A stretch of 64,000 bases of DNA from Plantactinospora sp. KBS50 (GTDB lineage Bacteria; Actinomycetota; Actinomycetes; Mycobacteriales; Micromonosporaceae): the NCBI RefSeq assembly GCF_002285795.1, contig NZ_CP022961.1, positions 3,786,001 to 3,850,000 on the forward strand. The letters run 5' to 3'. Every line of letters begins with the position of its first letter. Within the stretch, counting starts at the first letter, position 1. The notes below the pieces were generated by a model. It searched no databases, was not told where the DNA came from, and was given only the letters and a program-made list of their open reading frames with translations. A program made the translations under genes and the position numbers. Of this stretch, positions 24,807 through 34,691 are shown piece by piece.

Positions 24807-24906
24807 GTTTTCGGCGAAGTCGGCCCCTCCCGCGACCGGGACATTCCCGACTTCGCCGAAGTCGGCCCGTCCAGCGGGCGAGGACACCCCGACTTCACCG
24901 AAGACG
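24807..24906. repeat. Left paired-palindrome hairpin element
   Basis: Three copies of the near-palindrome GACTTCGCCGAAGTC occur here: truncated at 24808-24822, perfect at 24847-24865 (CCGACTTCGCCGAAGTCGG) and degenerate at 24889-24906. The first two also pair with each other (TTCGGCGAAGTCGG with CCCGACTTCGCCGAA) to form a longer hairpin with a ~24-nt loop. A matching pair lies at 27257-27317. The surrounding 24696-25003 gap has no gene. Confidence 0.85.
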
Positions 24907-24928
24907 AGTTGATCACGATCGCGACTTT

Positions 24929-24954
24929 ACTTAGAACGAATATTCGTTCTAAGT
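24929..24954. promoter_or_regulatory. 26-bp perfect palindromic TetR operator
   Basis: The half-site ACTTAGAACGAAT is followed immediately by its exact reverse complement. It is AT-rich in a ~73% GC background and lies 50 bp ahead of the TetR start, overlapping where the promoter should be. It is almost certainly the autoregulatory operator controlling the TetR-MFS operon. Confidence 0.88.
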
Positions 24955-25003
24955 TGTGGAGCGCGCCGGCGCACCGGTCCGGCAGCAGCGGGGAGGGGTC
25001 GCG

Positions 25004-25747
<744 letters not shown>

Positions 25748-25752
25748 GCGTG

Positions 25753-27275
25753 ATGGCGAGCACCGTCGGCGACCCGCGCCTCGGCCCGTCCGCCGCCGGC
25801 CCGTCCGCCGCCGGCCCGGTGGCCGATCCGGCCGATCCGGACCGTCCGGCTCATCCCGCCGATCCCGCCGATGCCGGCCACCCGGCCGATCCGGGCCAAC
25901 CCGCGCCGGCGTGGCGGCCCTGGGCGGTGCTGGCCGTCGTCTCGGTCGCGCAGGTCATGGTGCTGCTGGACGCCACCGTGGTCAACGTGGCGCTGCCCCG
26001 GCTCCAGGCGGGACTGCACGTCACCCCGGCGCAACTGCCCTGGGTGCTCGACGCGTACACGGTGACCTTCGGCGGGCTGTTGCTGCTCGGCGGCCGGGCG
26101 GCCGACCTGCTCGGCCGGCGCCGGGTCTTCCTCGGCGGGCTGCTGGTCTTCACGGCCGCCTCGCTGGCCTGCGGCCTCGCGGCCCGCCCCGCCGAACTCA
26201 TCGTGGCCCGCGCCGGGCAGGGCATCGGCGCCGGCTTCCTCTCCCCCGCCGCCCTGTCGATCGTGACGGCCACCTTCCCCCGCGGTCCGCGCCGGCACAC
26301 CGCGCTGGGCATCTGGGGCGGCCTGGGCGGGCTCGGCGCCACCGCGGGCGTGGTGCTCGGCGGGCTGGTGGTCGGCACCCTCGGCTGGCCGTGGGTCTTC
26401 CTCATCAACCTGCCGCCGGGGGTGCTGGCCGGCGGGCTCGCGCTCGTCCTGGTCCCCCGGCTGCGCCGGGCACCGACCGGCGACCGGCGCCGGGGTGCGG
26501 ACGTACCGGGCGCGCTGGTCGTCACCGCGGGGCTGCTGCTGCTGATCTACGCGACGATCTCGCTACCGGAGACCGGCCTCCCGCCGCTGGTCGTGCCGGG
26601 CTGCGCCGGCACGGCCGTACTGCTGCTCGCCCTCTTCGTACGCATCGAGCGCCGGTCCGCGGCGCCGATGGTGCCCGGCTCGGCGCTGCGCGACCGCGGA
26701 CTGGTCGTGGGCAGCGTCGGGCAGTTCCTGGTCGGCGCCACCCAACTGTCGGTGATGTTCCTGATCAGCATGCAGGCGCAGCGCCGGCTGATGCTGGATC
26801 CGCTGCGCGGCGGCCTGAGCTTCGTCCCGATGGGAGTCGTCGCCATCGGTTCCGCCCTGCTGACCCCCGGCTGACCCGCCTGATCGGCACGCGCGGGACG
26901 TACCTGCTGGCCTCGGCCGGCGGGGCGGCCGGCCTGGGCCTCTTCGCGGCGCTGTGCGGCGCCGGCCCCGGCGGCTATCCGCGGGCGATGCTCGGCCCGT
27001 CGCTGCTGGTCGGGATGGCACTGCCGATGGCCAGCGTGATCGGCACCGTCATCGGCACGGCCGGCGCGTCGCAGGCGGGCGCCGGGCTCGCCTCCGGGGT
27101 GCTGAGCGCCGCCTTCCAGGTGGGCGCGGCGCTGGGTCTGGCCGGCACGGCCACCCTGTTCGCCGCCGACCTGCGGTTCGGCTATCTCGGCGCCGCGGCG
27201 TTCGAGGTGCTGGCCCTGGGCAACGCGGTGATCGGGTTCCGGCCGGCCATGGTCAACCCGTCTTCGGCGAAGTAG
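25753..27275 (+). CDS. MFS (DHA2-type) efflux transporter, frameshifted in this sequence
   Basis: Reading starts at ATG 25753 with ~50 residues of Pro/Ala/Asp repeats (PADPADPDRP and relatives), then PWAVLAVVSVAQVMVLLDATVVNVALP, the hallmark first helix of DHA2-family drug exporters; the loop GRRRVFLGG and motif C region (GPLLGG-like GGLGGLGATAGVVLGG) follow. The frame breaks at five C (26864-26868) after IGSALLTP. Adding one C continues cleanly as RLTRLIGTRGTYLLASAGG to a stop at 27275, giving 507 residues, the usual length for a 14-helix DHA2 protein. The break is therefore likely a missing base. The 3' end overlaps the convergent hydroxylase gene by 94 nt. The substrate is unknown; drug efflux or siderophore export are both possible. 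Confidence 0.8.
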
Positions 27276-28621
27276 GGGGCTCCGGGACGCCCCGACCGCC
27301 CGACTTCGCCGAAGTCGCGTTGATCATCCGCCGGGCGTCCGGGCGCGCCGGGCCGGCGCAGCGCGGCCACGATCTCGCCGGCCCGCACCGCACCCGCCGA
27401 GAGCAGCGTGGCGGTGATCCCGTGCGCGTGCTCGGTGCCGCCCTGCAGGTACAGCCCGGCCCGCAACCGCTCGTCGGTGACCAGCCGGTAGTCGCGCCCC
27501 ACCCGCGGCAGGTTCTCCTCGTCCCGGCACAGGAACGCGCCGGCCGCGCCGAGCACCCGGGCCGCGTCGACCGGACGGTACCCGGTGGCGAAGACGATGG
27601 CGTCGGCCTCCATCGGGGTACGGGTGCCCGAGGGCAGGTGCTCGATCACCGCGGTCACCCCGTCCGGCCGGGCGGTCAGCTCGGCGACCCGGGAGGCGTT
27701 CAGCATCCGCAGCCGGGGCCGGCCGAGCACCCGCTCCCGGTACTGCCGCCGGTACAACTCCTCGATGAGATCGCCGTCGACCACCGAGTAGTTGGTGTTG
27801 CGGTGGTAGTCGAACAGCATCCGCTTCACGTCGCCGGGCGCGTGGTAGTACAGGTCCACCACCTCGGGGTCGAAGATGCCGTTGGCGAAGTTGCTGTCGT
27901 CGGCGGGGCTGTAGCCGTACCGGAAGAAGACCGAGCAGACCTCGGCGCTCGGGTACCGGCCGTGCAGGAACGAGACCGACTCGGCGGCGCTCTGCCCGGC
28001 CCCGACCACCAGGAACCGACGCGGCTCGGCCTCGTCGAAGTCGGCCGCCCGGTGCAGGATGTCGAGGTTGTGCCAGACCCGCTCGGCGGGGTTCACCCCG
28101 GGCGGCAGGCTGGATTCCAGGCCGACCGCCACCACCACGTTGCGGGCGCGGATGGTGCGCACCCCGTCGGCGTGCGTGCTGACCACGTCGACGAGGTCGC
28201 CGCCCTCGACCGGGCGCACGTCGGTGACCGTGTGGCCGTAGTGGACCGCGGACCGCATCCGGCCGGCCGCCCAGGACAGGTAGTCGTGGAACTCGACGCG
28301 CAGCGGGTACATCGTCTTGTAGTTGATGAAGTCGGCGAGCCGGTCGTGCGCGTGCAGGTACGCCACGAAGCTGAAGTCGCTCGTCGGGTTCCGCATGGTG
28401 ACCAGGTCCTTGAGGAACGACACCTGCATGGTGGCGTCCTCGAAGAGCATGCCGCGGTGCCAACCGAAGTCGTCCTGCCGCTCCAGGAAGACCGCGGAGA
28501 TCCGGTCCTGGCCGCGGTCGCAGCCGGCGTTGTGTTCCTCGACGGCGATGGCCAGGGCCAGGTTGGACGGTCCGAAGCCGATCCCGACCAGGTCGTACAC
28601 GTCAATGTCGGAGGATGACAT
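27182..28621 (-). CDS. L-ornithine/L-lysine N-monooxygenase (SidA/IucD/PvdA family)
   Basis: The protein has 479 residues. The FAD site is GIGFGPSNLALAIA near residue 13, the NADPH site VVGAGQSAAES near 215, and the family C-terminal motif is FATGYRP. These flavoenzymes N-hydroxylate the side-chain amine of ornithine or lysine, the first step to a hydroxamate iron ligand. Sequence alone does not settle Orn versus Lys; Orn is more common in actinomycete NRPS siderophores. It is the last gene of the dhb operon, 24 nt after the isochorismatase. The final ~54 residues, after the expected family end, read through the hairpin element and antisense to the MFS 3' end (RDFGEVG and YFAEDG are the palindrome translated). 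They are probably a spurious extension that arose by loss of the original stop codon. Confidence 0.92.
   Translation of the reverse strand: MSSSDIDVYDLVGIGFGPSNLALAIAVEEHNAGCDRGQDRISAVFLERQDDFGWHRGMLFEDATMQVSFLKDLVTMRNPTSDFSFVAYLHAHDRLADFINYKTMYPLRVEFHDYLSWAAGRMRSAVHYGHTVTDVRPVEGGDLVDVVSTHADGVRTIRARNVVVAVGLESSLPPGVNPAERVWHNLDILHRAADFDEAEPRRFLVVGAGQSAAESVSFLHGRYPSAEVCSVFFRYGYSPADDSNFANGIFDPEVVDLYYHAPGDVKRMLFDYHRNTNYSVVDGDLIEELYRRQYRERVLGRPRLRMLNASRVAELTARPDGVTAVIEHLPSGTRTPMEADAIVFATGYRPVDAARVLGAAGAFLCRDEENLPRVGRDYRLVTDERLRAGLYLQGGTEHAHGITATLLSAGAVRAGEIVAALRRPGAPGRPADDQRDFGEVGRSGRPGAPYFAEDGLTMAGRNPITALPRASTSNAAAPR
27257..27317. repeat. Right paired-palindrome hairpin element
   Basis: TCTTCGGCGAAGTAGGG (27261-27277) and CCCGACTTCGCCGAAG (27300-27315) pair with one mismatch to give a ~16-bp stem. 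The layout and spacing (about 40 nt centre to centre) match the left element at 24808-24865 in the same orientation. The element overlaps the MFS stop codon and the C-terminal codons of the hydroxylase. Confidence 0.85.
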
Positions 28622-28645
28622 GGCACTGCCTTTCGGTGGGGCGGC

Positions 28646-29296
28646 TCAGCGGGTACGGCGGTCGGCGGCGGCCAGCGCGTCGAGGATGTCGGCGGTGCCG
28701 GCCACCACCCCGCAGCGGTCGGCGACGTGGCGCAGCGCGTCCCGGTGGCGCTCGGGGCTGAAGTCGGCCACCGCGTCGGCCACCACGAAGGGCTGGATGT
28801 CGCGCATGAACGCGTCCAGGGCGGTGGCGAGCACACCGATGTGCGCGTACACGCCCGTGATGATCAGTTGGTCCCGGTCGCCGATCATGTCGGCCAGGCT
28901 GGTTCCGACGAAGGCGCTGTAGCGCCGCTTGGTCAGCAGCACGTCCCACGGCGCCGGGGCGAGCGCGTCGACGATCGCCAGCGCGTCCTCGTCGGGCGGC
29001 GGCCCGTCGCCCCAGAAGTCCTGGAGCAGCCCGCGCTCGTCCCGGCGCTGCCCGCCGGGCTGGGCCGAGTAGACCACCGGTACGTCCAGTCCGTGCGCGT
29101 GCCGGCGCAGCGCGCCGATGTTCGCCACCACCGGCGGCAGCGGCGCCGGGCCGGCCGTGCCGAACGGGGCCAGGAAGTAGTTCTGCATGTCGTGCACGAG
29201 CAGCACCGCCCGGTCCGGGTCGGGCCGCCAGTCCACCCGCGCCCGGTCGCGGTCGAATCCGCCGGGCAGGGGGTACGGGGCGATACGGGGCAGCAC
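28646..29296 (-). CDS. dhbB: Isochorismatase (DhbB/EntB N-terminal type, no aryl carrier)
   Basis: The protein has 216 residues and hydrolyses isochorismate to 2,3-dihydro-2,3-dihydroxybenzoate. It shows VHDMQNYFL with the catalytic Asp, LTKRRYSAFVGT with the catalytic Lys, and ITGVYAHIGVLATA, where Gly replaces the Cys of cysteine-hydrolase relatives, as in true isochorismatases. EntB and DhbB usually carry an extra ~75-residue aryl carrier domain at the C-terminus; here the protein stops right after the hydrolase domain. The 2,3-dihydroxybenzoyl carrier must therefore be elsewhere, most likely at the N-terminus of the NRPS beyond the right edge. It is coupled to dhbE by a 4-nt gap. Confidence 0.93.
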   Translation of the reverse strand: MLPRIAPYPLPGGFDRDRARVDWRPDPDRAVLLVHDMQNYFLAPFGTAGPAPLPPVVANIGALRRHAHGLDVPVVYSAQPGGQRRDERGLLQDFWGDGPPPDEDALAIVDALAPAPWDVLLTKRRYSAFVGTSLADMIGDRDQLIITGVYAHIGVLATALDAFMRDIQPFVVADAVADFSPERHRDALRHVADRCGVVAGTADILDALAAADRRTR

Positions 29297-29300
29297 GGCG

Positions 29301-30890
29301 TCAGCCTTTCTGGATCGCGCGCAACGCCGCGCGCAGCTCGCGTCGGCTGATCTTGCCGACGCCGGTGACCGGGAACGCGTCGACCACGTTCAGCCGATCC
29401 GGGATCTTGTAGCCGGCCAGTCCCCGCTGGCGCAGGTAGCCGCGCAGCGCGGGCAGCGTCGGCGGGTCCTGCCCGGCGCGCGGCACCACGAACGCGCAGG
29501 TGCGTTCCCCCAGGTACGGGTCGGGCACGGCGACCACCGCGACGTCGTGCACGGCCGGGTGGGCGAGCAGGTGGTTCTCCACCTCCTCGGCCGCGACCTT
29601 CTCGCCGCCGCGGTTGATCTGGTCCTTCGCCCGGCCCTCGACCACGAGGTAGCCGTCGTCGCGGTGGCGTACCAGGTCACCGGTGCGGTAGAAGCCGTCG
29701 GCGGTGAAGGCCTCGCGGTTGTGCTCGTCGGCCCGCCAGTAGCCGCGGATGGTGTACGGCCCGCGGGTCAGCAGGTGCCCCACCTCGCCGGCGGGCACCG
29801 GGCGATCCGCGTCGTCGACCACCAGGATCTCGTCGTCCGGCGAGATGGGCCGGCCCTGGGTGTGCCACACCAGCGGGTCCGGGTCGTCCAGCCGGGTGTA
29901 GTTGACCAGGCCCTCGGCCATCCCGAACACCTGCTGGAGCCGGCAGCCGAGCACCGGGGTGACCCGCTGCGCCACCGTGCCGGCCAGCTTGGCGCCGCCG
30001 ACCTGCAGCACCCGGAGGCTGGACAGGTCGGGCCGCCGGGCCGGGCCGCCGACCGCGTCCAGCCAGAGCTGGGCCAGCGGCGGCACCACGGCGGTGATGG
30101 TGACCCGTTCCCGCTCGATCAGCGGCAGCACGGTGGCCGGGTCGGGGCGGCGGGCCAGCACCACCCGGCCGCCGACCGCGAACGTGCCGAGCACCCCCGG
30201 CGAGGACATGGTGAAGTTGTGCGCCACCGGCAGCACCGCCAGGTACACGCTGTCGGCGGTCAGCTCGCAGATCCGGGCGCTGGCCCGGACGCTGTACAGG
30301 TAGTCGTCGTGGGTGCGCGGGATCAGCTTGGGCAGCCCGGTGCTGCCGCCGGACAGTTGCAGGAAGGCCAGGTCGCCGGGGCGCGGTCCGGGAGGCAGTC
30401 CGGCCGGGTCGCCGTACAGCGACGCCAGCGGGACGTGCCCGCCGGGGTCGCCGGCCACGATCGTGGTGGCCCGGCCCGCCGCCGCGGCGAGGGTACGGTG
30501 GTCGAAGCCCTCGTGGACGTCGGTGGTCACGTACGCGACCGCCTCGGTGTGCGCGCAGAAGTAGCCGATCTCGGCGGCCCGGTGCGCGGGCAGCGCGAAG
30601 ACCGGCAGCGCACCGAGCCGGAACAGCGCGAAGATCACCTCGAAGTACCCGGCTGTGTTGGGCAACTGCACCACGACCCGGTCGCCGGCCCGTACGCCCC
30701 GGCCGTGCAGGCCGGCCGCCAGCCGCAGGGCGCGGTCGCGCAGTTCGGCGTAGCCGATCCCGCGGTCGCCGTCGGTCACCGCGATCCGGTCGCCGAACCG
30801 TTCGGCCCGCTCGTGCAGGAAGCCGTCGAACGTCTCCCCGGTCCAGTAGCCGCGTTCGCGGTAGCGCCGGGCGAACTCCTCAGGCCACAC
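29301..30890 (-). CDS. dhbE: 2,3-dihydroxybenzoate-AMP ligase
   Basis: The protein has 529 residues and is a stand-alone aryl-acid adenylation enzyme that activates 2,3-dihydroxybenzoate and loads it on an aryl carrier protein. Adenylation motifs are visible: [16 protein letters not shown] (A3), [14 protein letters not shown] (A7), [13 protein letters not shown] (A8) and VGKISRR (A10 Lys). The pocket segment [14 protein letters not shown] matches DhbE, where the Asn contacts the aryl ring and the second Ser (Ser240 in DhbE) marks dihydroxybenzoate; salicylate ligases have Cys there. The product thus should carry a catechol rather than a phenol cap. The GTG start overlaps the end of dhbC by 11 nt. 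Confidence 0.95.
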   Translation of the reverse strand: MWPEEFARRYRERGYWTGETFDGFLHERAERFGDRIAVTDGDRGIGYAELRDRALRLAAGLHGRGVRAGDRVVVQLPNTAGYFEVIFALFRLGALPVFALPAHRAAEIGYFCAHTEAVAYVTTDVHEGFDHRTLAAAAGRATTIVAGDPGGHVPLASLYGDPAGLPPGPRPGDLAFLQLSGGSTGLPKLIPRTHDDYLYSVRASARICELTADSVYLAVLPVAHNFTMSSPGVLGTFAVGGRVVLARRPDPATVLPLIERERVTITAVVPPLAQLWLDAVGGPARRPDLSSLRVLQVGGAKLAGTVAQRVTPVLGCRLQQVFGMAEGLVNYTRLDDPDPLVWHTQGRPISPDDEILVVDDADRPVPAGEVGHLLTRGPYTIRGYWRADEHNREAFTADGFYRTGDLVRHRDDGYLVVEGRAKDQINRGGEKVAAEEVENHLLAHPAVHDVAVVAVPDPYLGERTCAFVVPRAGQDPPTLPALRGYLRQRGLAGYKIPDRLNVVDAFPVTGVGKISRRELRAALRAIQKG

Positions 30891-32208
30891 CGGAGTGCTC
30901 CGATCCGGACAGGCCGAGCGCGGCGAGCATCGTGCCGAGCTTCGCGGTGGTCTCGGCCAGTTCGGCCGCCGGCTCGGAGTCGGCCACCACGCCCGCCCCG
31001 GCGTACAGGTCGAGGCCGTCGGCGTCGGCCGTGGCGCACCGGATGGTGACCGCCCACTCGCCGTCGCCGGCGGCGTCCACCCAGCCCACCATGCCGGTGT
31101 AGAAGCCGCGGTCGAAGGGTTCCAGCTCGCCGATCGCGGCCCGCGCGGCGGCGGTGGGCGTGCCGCAGACGGCCGGGGTGGGATGCAGCGCCGTGGCCAG
31201 GGCCAGCGACGAGACCGACGGGTCGGCGACCGTGCCGGTGATCCGGGTGGACAGGTGCCACATGGTCGCGGTGGCCACCACCGACGGCTCGGCCGGGACG
31301 GCGAGCCGGGAGCAGTACGGCCGCAGCGCGGCGGCGACCGCCTCGCTGACCACCGCGTGCTCGTGCCGGTCCTTGGTGGAGGCGAGCAGGGCGGCGGCCC
31401 GGCGCCGGTCCTGCACCGGATCGGCGGACCGGGCGATGGAGCCGGCCAGCGGGTTGGCCTCCACCCGGAATCCGCGCCGGGAGACCAGCAGTTCCGGGCT
31501 GGCGCCCAGCAGCGTCCGGCCGGCGCCGAGGTCGACCGCGAAGGTGTAGCCGCCCGGGTCGCGGCCGGCCAGGGCGCGGACCACCGGGGCCGGGTCGAAG
31601 CCGGGCGCCTCGGCCCGCAGCGACCGGGCCAGCACGACCTTCGTGTACTCGCCGTCCTTGATCTGCCGGACGGCCCGCTCGACCGCCGCCACGTAGTCCC
31701 GTGGCGGCGGCACCGCCCGCAACGCCCGGATCGGTACGGCGCCGGCCGGCGCGGGCCGGTTCAGGTCGGGGCGGACGGTGTCGGGCCGGTTGAGGCCGGG
31801 GCGGACGGCGTCGGGCCGGTTGAGGCCGGGCCGGGCGGCGTCGGGCCGGGCCGTCGGCGGGCCGGCCCGGTGCAGCCGCAGCGGCACCACCAGGTGCGCC
31901 GGGGTGTGCGGGGCGAACGCGACCGCGCCGGTGACCGTCCGGACCGGATGCCCGGCCGCCTCGGCCACCCCGAGCACCGCGTCGACCCGGCGGGCCAGGT
32001 CGGCCAGGCCGTCCCGGCGACCCGAGGGCGGCACCGCGAAATAGGTGCCCTCGGCCAGCAGCGTGCCGCGCGGCGAGGCGAACAGGGTGCAGCGACCGGG
32101 CCGGTAGCCGGCGATCAGCTCGTCCCCCGAGGCCGTGCCGGACCGGCCGGCGGCGGACGCGCTGGGCAGCTCGGCCGCCGTGGTGGCGGTGGCTGAGGTG
32201 GCAGTCAC
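30880..32208 (-). CDS. dhbC: Isochorismate synthase
   Basis: The protein has 442 residues and converts chorismate to isochorismate, the entry step to 2,3-dihydroxybenzoate. Chorismate-binding motifs are present: [55 protein letters not shown] and [14 protein letters not shown]. The start GTG 32208 has GGGAG about 9 nt ahead. Before the catalytic core, residues ~120-155 contain a tandem repeat, RPGLNRPD, with four related copies from a ~30-bp DNA repeat at 31755-31850. This insert is not seen in family members I know and should be a disordered loop. It lies between dhbA (44 nt gap) and dhbE (11 nt overlap). Confidence 0.95.
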   Translation of the reverse strand: MTATSATATTAAELPSASAAGRSGTASGDELIAGYRPGRCTLFASPRGTLLAEGTYFAVPPSGRRDGLADLARRVDAVLGVAEAAGHPVRTVTGAVAFAPHTPAHLVVPLRLHRAGPPTARPDAARPGLNRPDAVRPGLNRPDTVRPDLNRPAPAGAVPIRALRAVPPPRDYVAAVERAVRQIKDGEYTKVVLARSLRAEAPGFDPAPVVRALAGRDPGGYTFAVDLGAGRTLLGASPELLVSRRGFRVEANPLAGSIARSADPVQDRRRAAALLASTKDRHEHAVVSEAVAAALRPYCSRLAVPAEPSVVATATMWHLSTRITGTVADPSVSSLALATALHPTPAVCGTPTAAARAAIGELEPFDRGFYTGMVGWVDAAGDGEWAVTIRCATADADGLDLYAGAGVVADSEPAAELAETTAKLGTMLAALGLSGSEHSGVA

Positions 32209-32252
32209 GGGTTGGATCTCCCTTCGCGGCAGGATCGCTGCCGGCCGTGCGC

Positions 32253-33005
32253 TCAGCCGCGCAGTGTCGCGCCGCCGTCCACGTACAGGTCGTGCATGGT
32301 GATGTGGCGGGCGCGGTCCGAGGCGAGGAAGAGCACGGCGTCGGCGATGTCCTCCGGCTCGGCCAGCCGGCCCAGCGGGATCCCGGTGCGGTAGCCGGCC
32401 GGGTCGCCGGCGATGACCGCGGCCGGCCCGTCCTCGCTCCACAGTGCCCGCTGCATGGGGGTGTCGGTCGAGCCGGGGGCCACCACGTTGCACCGGATCC
32501 CGTACGGGGCCAGTTCCAGGCCGAGGCTCTTGGTGAACATCGTGGCGGCGGCCTTCGAGGCGGCGTACGCCGCCATGCCGGCCCGCGGGATGCCGGCGGC
32601 GTTCGACGAGACGGTGACGATCACCCCGGAGCGCCGGTTGGCCATCCGCGCGCCGACCGCCCGGCTGAGGTGGAACACCCCGCCGGCGTTGACCGCGAAG
32701 GTGTCCGCCCAGTCCTGATCGGAGAAGCTGAGCACCGGGCCGGTACGCAGGATCCCGGCCACGTTCGCCAGGATCCCGATCGGACCGAGCTGCGCCTCGA
32801 CGGCCGCCACGACCGCCTCGACCTGCGCCACCCGGGACACGTCGGCGACGTACGCGCAGATGCCCTCGTGTTCGGCGGCGAGCCGCTTGATGCCCTTGGC
32901 GTCCCGGTCGACCGCCGCGACCCGGGTGCCCTCGGCGGCGAACGCCACCGCGACGGCCCGGCCGATGCCCTGTCCCGCACCCGTGACCAGCGCGATTCCC
33001 GCCAT
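32253..33005 (-). CDS. dhbA: 2,3-dihydro-2,3-dihydroxybenzoate dehydrogenase
   Basis: The protein has 250 residues and is a short-chain dehydrogenase that oxidises 2,3-dihydro-DHB to 2,3-dihydroxybenzoate with NAD+. The NAD site is [12 protein letters not shown] near residue 8, with VDRD marking NAD preference. The catalytic Ser lies in VTVSSNAAG and Tyr-Lys in AYAASKAAA. It starts at ATG 33005 with AGGGAGG close by. It is the first gene of the catechol operon, with an iron box 16-35 nt upstream, so it should be repressed by the DtxR/IdeR/DmdR-type regulator when iron is plentiful. Confidence 0.95.
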   Translation of the reverse strand: MAGIALVTGAGQGIGRAVAVAFAAEGTRVAAVDRDAKGIKRLAAEHEGICAYVADVSRVAQVEAVVAAVEAQLGPIGILANVAGILRTGPVLSFSDQDWADTFAVNAGGVFHLSRAVGARMANRRSGVIVTVSSNAAGIPRAGMAAYAASKAAATMFTKSLGLELAPYGIRCNVVAPGSTDTPMQRALWSEDGPAAVIAGDPAGYRTGIPLGRLAEPEDIADAVLFLASDRARHITMHDLYVDGGATLRG

Positions 33006-33020
33006 GATCCTCCCTTGCCA

Positions 33021-33040
33021 AGGTTAGGTTAGCCTAACCT
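33021..33040 (-). promoter_or_regulatory. Iron box (IdeR/DmdR1 operator)
   Basis: AGGTTAGGTTAGCCTAACCT matches the 19-bp TTAGGTTAGGCTAACCTAA-type consensus of actinobacterial DtxR-family iron repressors, with an interrupted palindrome around GGTTAGSCTAACC. It lies directly upstream of dhbA in the only gap (33006-33090) between the two siderophore operons. Confidence 0.92.
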
Positions 33041-33090
33041 CTGGCGAGGCCGAACGCGAGGGTCTGACGGCGGCGGGATTCGGCGGCCGG

Positions 33091-33882
33091 CTACTCGCCG
33101 TCCTCCTCGTGATGGTCCAGGTTCACCACGCCGCGCTTCCAATAGCCGTCGATCTCCAGCCAGTCCCGGTTCAACCCGCGCCCGCGCAGATCCCGGCGGA
33201 CCGGCCTGAGCCCGGTCGCCTCGCCGGCGATCCACACGTAGCCGTCGCCCGGCGGCAGTTCCAGCGCGGCGACGGCGTCCGCCAGCGACTCACCGCGGTC
33301 GCGGTGCAGCCAGGTCACCTCGCGGGCCACCGGCTGCCGCTCGGCGGCACCGGCCACCTCGGCCAGGGCCAGCACGGTCGCCGCCGCGGGCAGCGCCTCC
33401 AGCCAGGCACCCAGCGCCGGCAGCGCGGTCTCGTCCGCGCCCAGCAGGTACCAGTCGAAGGTGTACGGGACCATCGTGGAGCCCCGCGGACCGAGAATCC
33501 CCAGCCGCTGCCCCGGCCGGGCCCGCGCCGCCCAGGACGCCCCCGGGCCGTGCCCGTGCAGGGCGAAGTCGATGTCCAGTTCGCGCTCGTCCCGGCGCAG
33601 GTAGCGGACCGTGTAGTCGCGGTAGGTCGGCAGCGGCGCGCCGGGCGGCGGCGGCTCCAGCCCGTCCTCGCCCAGGGTCGGCATCACCGGCAGTTCGGCG
33701 CCCGGCGCGGGAAAGAAGACCTTCACGTGGTCGTCCGGCGCGGCGTAGCGGAAACCGTCCAACTGCTCGCCGCCGAGGGTCACCCGGACCATGCCGGGGG
33801 TCAGCCGGGTGACCCGGCGCACCTCCAGCAGCCGCGGGGTCAGGTCGTGCCAGACGAGTTCGACGTCGCGGGCGGTGATCAT
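33091..33882 (-). CDS. Siderophore-interacting protein (NAD(P)H ferric-siderophore reductase)
   Basis: The protein has 263 residues of the SIP/ViuB family, which releases iron by reducing imported ferric siderophore in the cytoplasm. The flavin-binding half includes YRDYTVRYLRRDERELDIDFALHG-like RxYTxR (PTYRDYTVR) and GPGASWAARARPGQRLGILGPRG. The NADPH half ends YVWIAGEATGLRPVRRDL and the typical tail GYWKRGVVN. The start ATG 33882 overlaps the hydrolase stop (ATGA), so it belongs to the NRPS-transport operon and is its last gene. Confidence 0.94.
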   Translation of the reverse strand: MITARDVELVWHDLTPRLLEVRRVTRLTPGMVRVTLGGEQLDGFRYAAPDDHVKVFFPAPGAELPVMPTLGEDGLEPPPPGAPLPTYRDYTVRYLRRDERELDIDFALHGHGPGASWAARARPGQRLGILGPRGSTMVPYTFDWYLLGADETALPALGAWLEALPAAATVLALAEVAGAAERQPVAREVTWLHRDRGESLADAVAALELPPGDGYVWIAGEATGLRPVRRDLRGRGLNRDWLEIDGYWKRGVVNLDHHEEDGE

Positions 33883-34691
33883 GCGGGGTCCTCCGTGGTC
33901 AGATAGTCGATGAGCGCGGTGTTGACCGGGCCGGGCTGCTCCAGGTAGCCGTAGTGGCCGGCGTCCGGGATCTGCACGTAGCGCGCCCCCGGAATCGCGG
34001 CGGCCACCTCCCGGCAGCCGCGGGCCGGGGCGACAAGGTCGTCGGCGAAGCCCAGCACCAGGCACGGCGTCGCGATGGCGCCGTACGCCCCGGTCCGGTC
34101 CTCGGTGTCGCCGTCCACCAGCCGGCCCGGCCGGCCGTCGTCCTCCTCCGCCGGCGAGAGCTGGAACACGTCCAGCCAGTCCTGCGCCCGGCGGTCGTCC
34201 GCGATCGTGCGCGGCGACAGGTTGACCGCCGCCCGGACCATCGCGCGGTACTCGTCCGGCAGCGCGACGCCGGACGCGGCCCGGACCCGCTCGGCCGCCG
34301 ACATCGCGGACAGGAACGCCGAGGGCCGCGCGAAGGTGGCCATCAGCACCGCCCGGTCGACCAGTTCGGGGCGTTCCCGGCACAGCTCGGCGGCGACCCG
34401 GGCGCCCATGGACGAGCCGACCACCCGGCACGGGCCCAGGCCGAGCCGACCGATCAACCCGACCGCGTCGGCGACGAGGTCGGCCAGGCGTACCTGCTCC
34501 GGCACGTCGCTGGGCGCGACTCCCCGGTTGTCGTAGGTGACCACGCGGAAGCCGGCGGCGCACAGCGCCGGCACCTGGTGCAGGTGCCAGGTGCGGCCCG
34601 GGGCGCCGCTGCCGGCGATGAGCAGCACCGCCGGGCCGTGACCGGAGTCGGCATAGCTGAGCCGGACGCCGTCCAGGTCGATCATGGGCAT
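33879..34691 (-). CDS. Alpha/beta hydrolase, probable trans release or siderophore esterase
   Basis: The protein has 270 residues. The nucleophile elbow is VGSSMGARVA (GxSxG with Ser near residue 98), the acid lies in VLGFADDLVAP and the His in IPDAGHYGYLEQP. The N-terminal LLIAGSGAPGRTWHLHQ supplies the oxyanion HGxx-like turn. The family covers type II thioesterases and esterases. Because neither NRPS has a thioesterase domain, this enzyme is the best candidate to release the finished peptide, by analogy with CchJ in coelichelin biosynthesis. Hydrolysis of the ferric siderophore is the alternative. The start ATG 34691 overlaps the ABC gene by 10 nt. Confidence 0.85.
   Translation of the reverse strand: MPMIDLDGVRLSYADSGHGPAVLLIAGSGAPGRTWHLHQVPALCAAGFRVVTYDNRGVAPSDVPEQVRLADLVADAVGLIGRLGLGPCRVVGSSMGARVAAELCRERPELVDRAVLMATFARPSAFLSAMSAAERVRAASGVALPDEYRAMVRAAVNLSPRTIADDRRAQDWLDVFQLSPAEEDDGRPGRLVDGDTEDRTGAYGAIATPCLVLGFADDLVAPARGCREVAAAIPGARYVQIPDAGHYGYLEQPGPVNTALIDYLTTEDPA

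Noticed and set aside
24956-25003. GTG 24956 as the TetR start
   Set aside because: It would begin within two bases of the operator with no ribosome site, while TTG 25004 has GGGAGGGG at ideal spacing.
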